Source of the DNA: Neobacillus soli NBRC 102451
GTDB taxonomy: Bacteria > Bacillota > Bacilli > Bacillales > Cytobacillaceae
Reading direction: 5' to 3'
Assembly: GCF_001591665.1 (NCBI RefSeq)
Contig: NZ_BCVI01000021.1
Location: 149,463-213,462, forward strand
DNA: 64,000 bases
Each line of letters starts with the position of its first letter. Position 1 is the stretch's first letter. The notes under the pieces were generated by a model. The model had not been told where the DNA came from. It searched no databases and was given only the letters and a program-made list of their open reading frames with translations. Shown piece after piece: positions 49,500 through 56,302 of this stretch. The translations under genes were made by a program, and so were the position numbers.

Positions 49500-50437
49500 A
49501 CGAGTTCCTCCGTTTGACTAGTTTGATAGATTATTTTTCCTAAATCTTGTATAGAATATCCTTCTAAATCTGTTAAGCTGTCTTTGAAGCTGGCAGATTG
49601 CAAGTAATGGATCAAGTCAGTTAAACTCTGTTTGTTTTCATCGGTAAAACGGAAAACAAGATCAAAATGTTCTTTAGCCACGGGCACAAAATCAAGCCCT
49701 AAGTGGCTTGCCGCAGATTGGATCCCAAAGGTGACATCGGCCATTCCTCTGCTTATGTACGAAGCTGCGGACAAATGATTCCATTCCTCCGTGCCGTATC
49801 CGTTAATGTTACTAGGATTAATCCCAAAGCTAGCGAGCTTGGAGTCTAGTAAAAAGCGGGTACCCGCTCCTTTTTGACGGTTAATAAATTGAACATCTTT
49901 TCTCGTAAGATCGGTAAAATCATGAATGTTTTTCGGATTGCCCTTCGCGATAATGAAGCCTTGCTCTCTTGCCGCCAATCTAAGCACCAAAATCGATTCA
50001 TAAACAAACAGCTGATGGATAAATGGCAGATTATACTCTTGGGATGTCGGATCCAATAGATGAATCGCGGCAATATCGCATTGCCCGCGGTAAAGCATCA
50101 TTAAGCCTTCAAGACTGCCGATAAAAGTAGGTTGAATTTGCCGGTTTAAGGCACCAGCTGCCTGTTTGACAAAATGTTCGACAAGAAAATCATGGCTGCC
50201 GGAAAGACGAATCAAGCTGGGCCCATTATTGGCAGTACCAGTCTGTGTCAGCGGATTTTTTTTTGCCGGGGCTTTCGTGTTCTCCTTAAATCGCTCCAGC
50301 TCGGCATGTTCAATGCGCATTTTATTGCCGATTTTAAAGGCCTGAAGCTCGCCGCGTTTTATCAGCTCATAAACAGTATGCTTTGAGATTTGAAAAATTT
50401 GCGCTACTTCATCTGGTGTATAAGCCTTTTTCTCCAT
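49496..50437 (-). CDS. One-component regulator: excisionase-type HTH fused to a substrate-binding-like domain
   Basis: A 313-residue fusion. Residues about 5-55 are a MerR/excisionase-like DNA-binding domain (YTPDEVAQIFQISKHTVYELIKRG, then IGNKMRIEHAELERF). After a polar linker, residues about 72-300 form a type 2 periplasmic-binding fold (IRLSGSHDFLVEHFV, IGSLEGLMMLYRGQCDIAAIHLLD, FINRQKGAGTRFLLD) without a signal peptide. It is the first gene of the tup operon and likely senses tungstate or molybdate or a cofactor and controls the operon (inference). AGGAGGT precedes the ATG. Confidence 0.85.
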   Translation of the reverse strand: MEKKAYTPDEVAQIFQISKHTVYELIKRGELQAFKIGNKMRIEHAELERFKENTKAPAKKNPLTQTGTANNGPSLIRLSGSHDFLVEHFVKQAAGALNRQIQPTFIGSLEGLMMLYRGQCDIAAIHLLDPTSQEYNLPFIHQLFVYESILVLRLAAREQGFIIAKGNPKNIHDFTDLTRKDVQFINRQKGAGTRFLLDSKLASFGINPSNINGYGTEEWNHLSAASYISRGMADVTFGIQSAASHLGLDFVPVAKEHFDLVFRFTDENKQSLTDLIHYLQSASFKDSLTDLEGYSIQDLGKIIYQTSQTEELV

Positions 50438-50494
50438 ACATTAACCTCCTTTTTCCATTTTATTTTATAAAAAGAATACCACATAGAATGTGAT

Positions 50495-50534
50495 TTTTGT
50501 TAAGTTTTGTTAAGTTTCATTTAGTTTTGTCTGG
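50495..50534. promoter_or_regulatory. Four 10-bp direct repeats in the tup regulator/azoR intergenic region
   Basis: TTTTGTTAAG (50495), TTTTGTTAAG (50505), TTTCATTTAG (50515), TTTTGTCTGG (50525), exactly 10 bp apart. They lie about 60 bp upstream of the minus-strand regulator start, within the divergent promoter region, and are a candidate operator. Confidence 0.5.
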
Positions 50535-50675
50535 AATTGTCATGAATTGTTCAAAGTGGTAGGGTGGAATTCACAGTAATTTCACAAACTTCACCTTTTG
50601 TTCAATTGTGAGCAAGTATGATTGATGTAGTATAGTAGTAGAGAAGAAAATTGTCGGTAAAGGGAAGGGATCTAC

Positions 50676-51338
50676 ATGTCAAAGTTAATTTATATAACGG
50701 CCAATCCAAAACCTGATTCGAAACTTTCAAGAGGAATGCAGATTGGCGAAGTATTTTTAAACGAGTTCAAAACAATTCAACCGGATGTGGAAATTGAGCA
50801 CATGCACTTATATGATATGGATATCCCGGAAATCGATATGGACCTATTATATGGGCGAGCCAAATTATCCTTTATGGGCTACACAAAGGAGCAGCTTTCT
50901 GAAGCCGAGCGGACAAAGCTTGAAAAAATGCATGCACTGGCCGACCGCTTTATCGCCGCTGATTATTATGTGTTTGTCACACCAATTTGGAATCTTGGCG
51001 CGCCAGCTATTTTAAAATCGTTTATGGATTGTTTATTTATTGCGGAAAAGACGTTTACGAACACTGAAGCGGGACCTAAAGGACTGCTTACCGGAAGAAA
51101 GGCGATTCATATTCAAACGCGCGGCGGCATTTATTCTACCGGCCCCATGGTTGAGTTTGAATCCGGCGACCGTTATTTAAGAAAAGCACTAGAGTTCCTA
51201 GGCTTTGATTTAATGGATACTGTTTTTGCCGAAGGAATGGACCATTTTCCAAAAATGGTACCGGAAATTATGGCAAAAGCAAAGGAACAAGCAGCAGAAG
51301 CCGCTAGAAGTATGGCAAAACAGACGGTTACACTATAA
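50676..51338 (+). CDS. azoR: FMN-dependent NADH-azoreductase (AzoR)
   Basis: A 220-residue flavodoxin-fold quinone/azo reductase. The FMN-binding start is LIYITANPKPDSKLSRG; the active-site segment TPIWNLGAPAILKSFMD and the IQTRGGIYSTGP loop are conserved. It reduces quinones and azo compounds by two electrons and protects against electrophile stress. TTGTGA-19-TATAGT (50606-50636) is a weak promoter candidate. AAGGGAAGGG precedes the ATG; a terminator follows. Confidence 0.92.
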   Translation: MSKLIYITANPKPDSKLSRGMQIGEVFLNEFKTIQPDVEIEHMHLYDMDIPEIDMDLLYGRAKLSFMGYTKEQLSEAERTKLEKMHALADRFIAADYYVFVTPIWNLGAPAILKSFMDCLFIAEKTFTNTEAGPKGLLTGRKAIHIQTRGGIYSTGPMVEFESGDRYLRKALEFLGFDLMDTVFAEGMDHFPKMVPEIMAKAKEQAAEAARSMAKQTVTL

Positions 51339-51342
51339 AAAA

Positions 51343-51372
51343 GAGCGACTCGAGTCCTTCGAGTCGCTTTTT
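51343..51372 (+). terminator. Terminator after azoR
   Basis: AGCGACTCGA and TCGAGTCGCT form a perfect 10-bp stem around GTCCT..C, then Ts. Confidence 0.9.
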
Positions 51373-51400
51373 AGTACCCAAATTGGAGATAACATTTCTT

Positions 51401-51496
51401 TTACTCGCGAATTTAGCGGCTTTACTCGCGAATTCTCCACCTTTACTCGCGAATTTAACCCCGTTACTCGCGAATTTCATGCTTTTACTTGCGAAT
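51401..51496. repeat. TTACTCGCGAAT array with an exact 21-bp period
   Basis: TTACTCGCGAAT or a close variant starts at 51401, 51422, 51443, 51464 and 51485, always 21 bp apart (the last has TTACTTGCGAAT). Spacers of about 7-9 nt differ. It sits between the azoR terminator and the uppP stop codon. Confidence 0.92.
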
Positions 51497-51519
51497 CGAT
51501 TTTTCCATATCCGCACCTG

Positions 51520-52302
51520 CTAGAATTTACCCGTAAACTGAAAAAATAACACGGCCAAACCTAACACCCAGACATAAACAGCAAACGGTTTTAACGAATG
51601 GTTCTTTAAGTAACCAATCATCCATTTGACAGCGATATAACCGAAGACGCCAGAAGCGGCAATCGCGACGAGCAAGGCCGATAAAGAGATTTCCTCCCCA
51701 GCACCGCCAAGTAAATCCTTCGTTTGCAGGACAATCGCACCAGCAATTGCTGGTGTTGACAATAAGAAGGAAAAGTAGGCAGCCGTTTCCCTGTCCAATT
51801 TTCGCCAAAGCGCGGCAACAATCGTCATCCCGGAGCGGGAAATCGCTGGCATAATCGCCACCGCCTGAAAAGTACCAATGATTAGCGCATCCTTATAGCT
51901 AATCTCGTCCATTTTCTTATAGCCATTTTTTGCCGAATCAGCGAGCCACAGGAAGACCCCGGTGATTAGAAACTCCCAGCCAATTGTCACCCCTGTCTTT
52001 GAAATCCCTTCAATATAATCTTTAAATGCGAGCCCAAAGATAACGGCAGGAACCGTCCCAACGATCAATAAAAACGTTAATTTACTAAATGGATTTTTAA
52101 TAATTTTTATAAATTCATCCTTATAAAATACAAACACAGCCAGTAATGTGCCGACATGAAGCATCGTATCAAGCAGGAGACCCGCTTCCTGCAAGCCAAA
52201 TAAATTCCTTCCTAAATAAAGATGTCCCGTACTGCTAATCGGCAAAAATTCCGTTAAACCTTGGATAATTCCGAGAATAAGTGCTTCCAGTTTTGTTAAC
52301 AT
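51520..52302 (-). CDS. uppP: Undecaprenyl-diphosphatase (UppP/BacA)
   Basis: A 260-residue membrane enzyme that dephosphorylates undecaprenyl pyrophosphate to recycle the wall lipid carrier. The catalytic (E/Q)-rich motif GIIQGLTEFLPISSTGHL is at residues about 13-30 and the second PGxSRSG motif appears as MPAISRSGMT. About seven to eight helices are predicted. BacA-type enzymes give low-level bacitracin resistance. No hairpin terminator is evident after it; the 21-bp array occupies that place. Confidence 0.95.
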   Translation of the reverse strand: MLTKLEALILGIIQGLTEFLPISSTGHLYLGRNLFGLQEAGLLLDTMLHVGTLLAVFVFYKDEFIKIIKNPFSKLTFLLIVGTVPAVIFGLAFKDYIEGISKTGVTIGWEFLITGVFLWLADSAKNGYKKMDEISYKDALIIGTFQAVAIMPAISRSGMTIVAALWRKLDRETAAYFSFLLSTPAIAGAIVLQTKDLLGGAGEEISLSALLVAIAASGVFGYIAVKWMIGYLKNHSLKPFAVYVWVLGLAVLFFQFTGKF

Positions 52303-52389
52303 AAAGTCCCTCTCATTCTAACGTAATGATAAGCCTGTACATTTAAATATATGCAAAATGTAACTATTTAATGAGGCTTTGATTTACCG

Positions 52390-53265
52390 ATGAAATTAAT
52401 AAAACAAAATAAGTGCAAATCCAACGCATCCTCCCATAAAATAGAAATATACCCACTTTGGAAAAGGGGCGGAGCGCCATATCAGTTTTGGAGAGGAGAA
52501 ACGCGTGTGGAAAATTCCCATCTGCACTTTAATACATCTATTGGCATCAAAAAGCCGGAAAATATTCGAAACAAACAACAGGCCTGTCCTTTTTGCGAAC
52601 GAGATCAGCTTACCGACCTCATTGCTGTCGATGGTCCGATTATTCTTTTGAAGAATAAATACCCTGTTTTAGAAAATGCTTATCAAACCGTGTTAATTGA
52701 AACGGACGATTGCCATGGTGAACTCTCGACCTATCCAAAAGAGCATCTACATAGACTGATTAGGTTTGGGATCAAGCATTGGTTAGACCTGGAGGAAACC
52801 GGCCGCTATCGATCGGTTATTTTTTTCAAAAATCATGGTCCATTATCAGGGGGCACGCTTGCCCATCCACATATGCAGATTATTGGCTTAGATGATATTG
52901 ATTATAAGGAAAGGGACAGCCATGAAATGTTTAACGGGATTGTGATTGCTGAAAAAGATAGTGTCCGGTTTACGCTCTCGACAAAGCCGCGCGTTGGCTT
53001 CTATGAGTTTAATATTGAGATGGAAGATTCCAGCTATCAAGAAGGTTTTTCAGAATACTTGCAAATAGCTGTTCATTATATCCTCAACCATTTTCCATTC
53101 AAGGCAACGAGTTATAATCTCTTTTTCCATCATATTGATAATAAAATCTATGCAAAAGTGGTCTCAAGGTTTGTCACGACCCCGTTGTATATCGGATACG
53201 GCATTCCCCAGGTACCTAATAATCTGGAGTGGATGGCGGAGGAGGTAAAGCGAATTTATTATTAA
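52390..53265 (+). CDS. GalT/HIT-like protein (DUF4931 type)
   Basis: A 291-residue soluble protein. ACPFCERDQ gives a zinc-type CxxC, and SGGTLAHPHMQIIG carries an H-P-H-x-Q motif as in galactose-1-phosphate uridylyltransferases, where the His is the nucleotidyl acceptor. The C-terminal FFHHIDNKIYAKVVSRFVTTP segment fits the second GalT half. It may transfer or hydrolyse a nucleotide-sugar phosphate; the family (DUF4931-like) is uncharacterised. The SD is poor at ATG 52390. Confidence 0.75.
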   Translation: MKLIKQNKCKSNASSHKIEIYPLWKRGGAPYQFWRGETRVENSHLHFNTSIGIKKPENIRNKQQACPFCERDQLTDLIAVDGPIILLKNKYPVLENAYQTVLIETDDCHGELSTYPKEHLHRLIRFGIKHWLDLEETGRYRSVIFFKNHGPLSGGTLAHPHMQIIGLDDIDYKERDSHEMFNGIVIAEKDSVRFTLSTKPRVGFYEFNIEMEDSSYQEGFSEYLQIAVHYILNHFPFKATSYNLFFHHIDNKIYAKVVSRFVTTPLYIGYGIPQVPNNLEWMAEEVKRIYY

Positions 53266-53364
53266 GGCATGTAAAATAAACCATTCGCTGTTTATAAGTT
53301 GTGATTTATTGTTTTTAAAAATATAATGGAGTAATGTACAAGTTCTTAGTAAGGTGGAACCGAA

Positions 53365-54534
53365 ATGACTTCAAATAACAATACAACTTCTAAACTGGAT
53401 TACAGTCTTGTTCTTATATTATTACTTCTATTTTTGGCGAGCTGTTTAGCCATATATAGTGCCCAACAAAGTGGTCAATACGATCGAAACTTTTTGGTTT
53501 ACCAAATTGGTTGGTATGTGGTCGGCTGCGTTATTATTGGAGTCGTAATGACCCTTGATTCGGATCAGTTACGTAAGATTACCTGGTACACCTATGGTTT
53601 TGGAATTTTTCTATTGGGATTCTTAATTGTTGCACCTGAAAGCATCGCTCCAGTGATTAATGGAGCGAAAAACTGGTTTGTGCTTCCTAAGATCGGTTCT
53701 ATACAGCCTTCAGAGTTTATGAAAATATTTATTATCTTAGGTCTTGCATGGGTCATTGACAAACATCATCAAAAAAACCTGGTAAAGACGATTCAATCCG
53801 ATCTTTGGCTTTTGGTCAAGATGGGGATGGTCACAATGTTTCCATTATTACTTATTGTCAAGCAGGATTTAGGAACTGCGCTTGTTTTCCTAGCGATTTT
53901 AGTAGGGATGATTTTTATCTCCGGTATTTCATGGAAACTACTTGTGCCCATGTTTTCAGTGGGAATTGCGCTTATTGGAACTGTTTTTTATTTTGTTCTT
54001 TGGAACCCAGATTTTTTGGCAAAGTATTTTGGGGTGGGAGATTATCAACTCCGTCGGATTTATTCATGGCTTGATCCTTATAGTTACCAGGGCACAGACG
54101 CCTATCAGCTGACAAAATCCCTGCTTGCCATCGGCTCCGGCCAAACTGGCGGTAAAGGACTAGGAAACCGCGAAGTTTATTTACCAGAAAGTCAAACGGA
54201 TTTTATCTTCAGTGTCATTGGCGAGGAATATGGTTTTATTGGTGCAAGTATATTAATTAGCATATTTTTCTTATTGATTTACCATATTACAAAGGTTGGT
54301 ATGGAAACAAAGAATAACTTCTATACGTATATTTGTGTCGGCGTCATCAGCATGATTACCTTCCACGTCTTTCAAAATATCGGCATGACGATTGGCGTTC
54401 TGCCAATCACGGGTATTCCACTGCCGTTTATCAGCTATGGAGGCAGTGCGTTAATGGGGAACATGATGGGACTGGGATTAATCTTTTCGATTCGTTACCA
54501 TTATAAAAAATATATGTTTTCGACAACAGCCTAA
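53365..54534 (+). CDS. SEDS peptidoglycan glycosyltransferase (RodA/FtsW type)
   Basis: A 389-residue membrane protein with about ten helices. SEDS landmarks are present: INGAKNWF, QPSEFMKIFIILGLAW, KQDLGTALVFLAI, GSGQTGGKGLGN, LPESQTDFIFSVIGEEYGF and the C-terminal PLPFISYGGSALMGNM. Such enzymes polymerise glycan strands from lipid II with a class B PBP partner. The pattern favours RodA-like rather than SpoVE, but no partner gene is adjacent, so the specific role is unsettled. AAGGTGG precedes the ATG. Confidence 0.88.
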   Translation: MTSNNNTTSKLDYSLVLILLLLFLASCLAIYSAQQSGQYDRNFLVYQIGWYVVGCVIIGVVMTLDSDQLRKITWYTYGFGIFLLGFLIVAPESIAPVINGAKNWFVLPKIGSIQPSEFMKIFIILGLAWVIDKHHQKNLVKTIQSDLWLLVKMGMVTMFPLLLIVKQDLGTALVFLAILVGMIFISGISWKLLVPMFSVGIALIGTVFYFVLWNPDFLAKYFGVGDYQLRRIYSWLDPYSYQGTDAYQLTKSLLAIGSGQTGGKGLGNREVYLPESQTDFIFSVIGEEYGFIGASILISIFFLLIYHITKVGMETKNNFYTYICVGVISMITFHVFQNIGMTIGVLPITGIPLPFISYGGSALMGNMMGLGLIFSIRYHYKKYMFSTTA

Positions 54535-54540
54535 CAATGA

Positions 54541-54572
54541 AAAAAGAGCGAATGGGTTTTCGCTCTTTTTTT
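54541..54572 (+). terminator. Terminator after the SEDS gene
   Basis: AAAAAGAGCGAA and TTCGCTCTTTTT form a 12-bp stem around TGGGTT, then Ts. Confidence 0.9.
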
Positions 54573-54583
54573 GCTTTATGGGT

Positions 54584-54636
54584 TTGGCGGAATCGAAGTG
54601 AAGATTGGCGGAATTCCTGCTAAAGTTGGCGGAATC
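54584..54636. repeat. TTGGCGGAAT array, second locus, exact 21-bp period
   Basis: TTGGCGGAAT starts at 54584, 54605 and 54626. The motif and spacing match the array at 28344-28480. It directly follows a terminator. Confidence 0.85.
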
Positions 54637-54702
54637 CCCAGGCGAGAGGACCCAGCCGTGCCAAAAAGAGCAGAATCGCTGCTAGAAACAATCATAAAAA
54701 GG

Positions 54703-54892
54703 TATAATTAATTTAGTAGGAAAATATTGCTGCCTACATATTCTAGACATATGAAACAGAACTTAAGATGGAAGAATGGGATGATGAGATTAGAGTAAGA
54801 AAGACCTGCTACTTTTCTCACCAGGTGCCAGCAGGTAAGCGCTGCAAGACCTGTTCCATGCACGCATTTACCCAAGGATGGAAGGTGTCATG
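54703..54892 (+). other. Long leader upstream of the YusU-like gene
   Basis: TATAAT at 54703-54708 (weak -35) is followed by about 180 nt before the gene. It contains the inverted pair ACCTGCT...AGCAGGT around 54800-54836 and a 15-codon ORF at 54751-54798 without an SD. No known riboswitch class is recognised. Confidence 0.35.
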
Positions 54893-55144
54893 ATGGAGAA
54901 AGCATTTGTGGATCAGTTCGAAGCTTTGCTTGAGAAATATAGTGAACTATTAGTTGGAGAATCTAGCGATGAAACAAAGGAAAAGGTGAAGGCATGGGCG
55001 TTGTACTCGCATATTGCCAAGTCGATGCCGGCGTTAATCAACCATTGGACTGGACTTTACCCTAAAGCAAGGGAAGAAATGAAGCAAATGATTAATGAAA
55101 TTAAACAGCTGAATGAACAGCATCGAAATTCAGCGCAGAAATAA
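54893..55144 (+). CDS. DUF2573 family protein (YusU-like)
   Basis: An 83-residue soluble helical protein (FVDQFEALLEKYSELLVG, KVKAWALYSHIAKSMPALINHW, REEMKQMINEIKQLNEQHR). Sequence pattern and neighbourhood (the yus cluster with fadNAE) suggest B. subtilis YusU/DUF2573; function is unknown. ATG 54893 follows AAGGTG with 5-nt spacing; ATG 54890 is two nt too close. A shared terminator follows. Confidence 0.68.
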   Translation: MEKAFVDQFEALLEKYSELLVGESSDETKEKVKAWALYSHIAKSMPALINHWTGLYPKAREEMKQMINEIKQLNEQHRNSAQK

Positions 55145-55161
55145 ACTTTATGATTTAAATA

Positions 55162-55197
55162 AAAACCCGGAGGCAATCGAAAAGCCACCGGGTTTTG
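55162..55197 (+). terminator. Bidirectional terminator, YusU-like gene and coat gene
   Basis: AAAACCCGG and CCGGGTTTT pair, with an inner GGC/GCC extension across an A/A mismatch. Located between convergent genes; flanking A and T tracts suit both strands. Confidence 0.82.
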
Positions 55198-55206
55198 TCG
55201 TGATTG

Positions 55207-55545
55207 TTATTGCAGTGTTCCGCCATTCGGAAACTGGTTCGTATACCCCTGGAACTGCTGATAGGATTGCTGCAGCTTCTGTTGCTCGGCTGCTTCGATT
55301 GAATACCAGCCTTTTCGGAACATCAGGTCATATAGATTACGCTGGCATTGCTCGGTTTCCGTAAAAATCTGCATGATGTCCTGATATAGTCCTTGATGGC
55401 TAGCTTCATGCAAAGCCATGTTATAGGATGTGGTCATGTATTTTTCCGTTGTCAGTAAATCATTAATGAAATCGCGCTCGTTCATTTGTGGGGTTTTCGG
55501 AACTTGTGTCTCAGGGTTTTGAATCTTTTGTTGGTTTTGGTTCAT
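55207..55545 (-). CDS. Small CotF-family spore coat protein (YusN-like)
   Basis: A 112-residue protein with a Gln/Pro-rich N-terminus followed by a CotF-type helix pair (DFINDLLTTEKYMTTSYNMALHEASHQGLYQDIMQIF, ETEQCQRNLYDLMFRKGWYSIEA). The domain is about half the length of the CotF-type protein at 27370. The location upstream of fadN matches yusN of B. subtilis. It likely joins the spore coat. AGGAGATAAT precedes the ATG. A second short coat-like gene follows upstream. Confidence 0.8.
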   Translation of the reverse strand: MNQNQQKIQNPETQVPKTPQMNERDFINDLLTTEKYMTTSYNMALHEASHQGLYQDIMQIFTETEQCQRNLYDLMFRKGWYSIEAAEQQKLQQSYQQFQGYTNQFPNGGTLQ

Positions 55546-55564
55546 TGAAAATTATCTCCTTCTC

Positions 55565-55858
55565 CTATTGCATATTATTTAAAGGCTGTTGCTGGCTCGC
55601 GTGATGACCAAGGTGATTAAGCAGCTGCTGGTAATGGCGTTGGTGCATTTGGCCGACTTTTTCTGCCTCCGCTTTTAACTCGGGATCCTGACATTGCCCA
55701 GCGAAGAAATGGGCCTTTTTTGCAGATAGTAAATTCCATGACATCATATCGGTTAAATAAAGAGAATCCTTTGTTGAAATAACCCCTGGCGGCTGCTGCA
55801 TCTTCATTTGTTGGTTTTGCATGTTCATGTTTGGCAAATTCATATTTTGTTGCTGCAT
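55565..55858 (-). CDS. Small coat-like protein with Asn/Gln/Met-rich tails
   Basis: A 97-residue protein. Both ends are Asn/Gln/Met-rich (MQQQNMNLPNMNMQNQQMKM and HASQQQPLNNMQ); the centre (KDSLYLTDMMSWNLLSAKKAHFFAGQCQDPELKAEAEKVG) is helical and resembles the first half of CotF-like domains. With its neighbour it forms a likely two-gene sporulation unit, 19 nt apart. AGGAGGGT precedes the ATG. A coat role is inferred from composition and context. Confidence 0.72.
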   Translation of the reverse strand: MQQQNMNLPNMNMQNQQMKMQQPPGVISTKDSLYLTDMMSWNLLSAKKAHFFAGQCQDPELKAEAEKVGQMHQRHYQQLLNHLGHHASQQQPLNNMQ

Positions 55859-55929
55859 AGATTAACCCTCCTGTTTCAATGTTATCTTTACGACTATAGG
55901 GTCTCTCAAATAGGAATTTTTATGCAAAA

Positions 55930-55959
55930 ATAAGAAACAGGCTGAACAGTTCAGCCTGT
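55930..55959 (-). terminator. Terminator of the YuzL-like gene
   Basis: On the minus strand ACAGGCTGAAC and GTTCAGCCTGT form an 11-bp near-perfect palindrome, followed by TTCTTATTTTTG, just after the stop at 55964. Confidence 0.78.
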
Positions 55960-55963
55960 GTTC

Positions 55964-56098
55964 TTACCTCTTCTTAAATTGATTATTTTGGCTGTTTCTT
56001 TTGCCGCCGCCATCACCTTCGACAGTTGGGCCGGCATCGCCCTTCACACTTGCCGCACTTACTCCAGCCTTAGAAGGGTCTTTCTTCATTTTAGCCAT
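55964..56098 (-). CDS. yuzL: YuzL-like small basic protein, 44 residues
   Basis: A short gene read directly from the minus strand: it starts MAKMKKDPSKAG, continues VSAASVKGDAGP and TVEGDGGGKR, and ends NNQFKKR before TAA at 55964. GAGGTGAT lies 5 nt before ATG 56098. The composition (Lys, Gly, Ser, Asn) resembles a small spore-type protein, and it fits the YuzL family, which in B. subtilis lies near the fadN operon. Function unknown. Confidence 0.8.
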   Translation of the reverse strand: MAKMKKDPSKAGVSAASVKGDAGPTVEGDGGGKRNSQNNQFKKR

Positions 56099-56264
56099 AA
56101 TTATCACCTCAACTAATAGGTTACCCATTTAAAGAGAATTATTTAAAGAATTATTTTTCAAAAAATTTCAATTTTCCGCGTTTATTGATTGCACAAATTT
56201 TCAAAATATTTTATAGTAAGAAGTAACAGAACTCATTCATTTGTTAATTTTTTTTGACAAAAAA

Positions 56265-56284
56265 ATGAATGAGTATTCATTCAA
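56265..56284 (+). promoter_or_regulatory. FadR operator of the fad operon
   Basis: TGAATGAGTATTCATTCA (56266-56283) is a palindrome matching the Bacillus FadR consensus WTGAATGAMTANTCATTCAW with only the M position differing. TTGACA at 56254-56259 overlaps the promoter region, so FadR binding would block transcription until acyl-CoA releases it. Confidence 0.9.
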
Positions 56285-56302
56285 AGTTTGAAGGGGGAGA
56301 CA

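Noticed and set aside
50438..50675. Molybdenum/tungsten cofactor riboswitch upstream of the tup operon
   Set aside because: The region on the minus strand leaves only about 60 nt before the start and shows direct repeats rather than the expected hairpins.
51401..51496. CRISPR array
   Set aside because: The repeated unit is about 12-14 bp with 7-9-nt gaps that are not spacer-like, and no cas genes are present.
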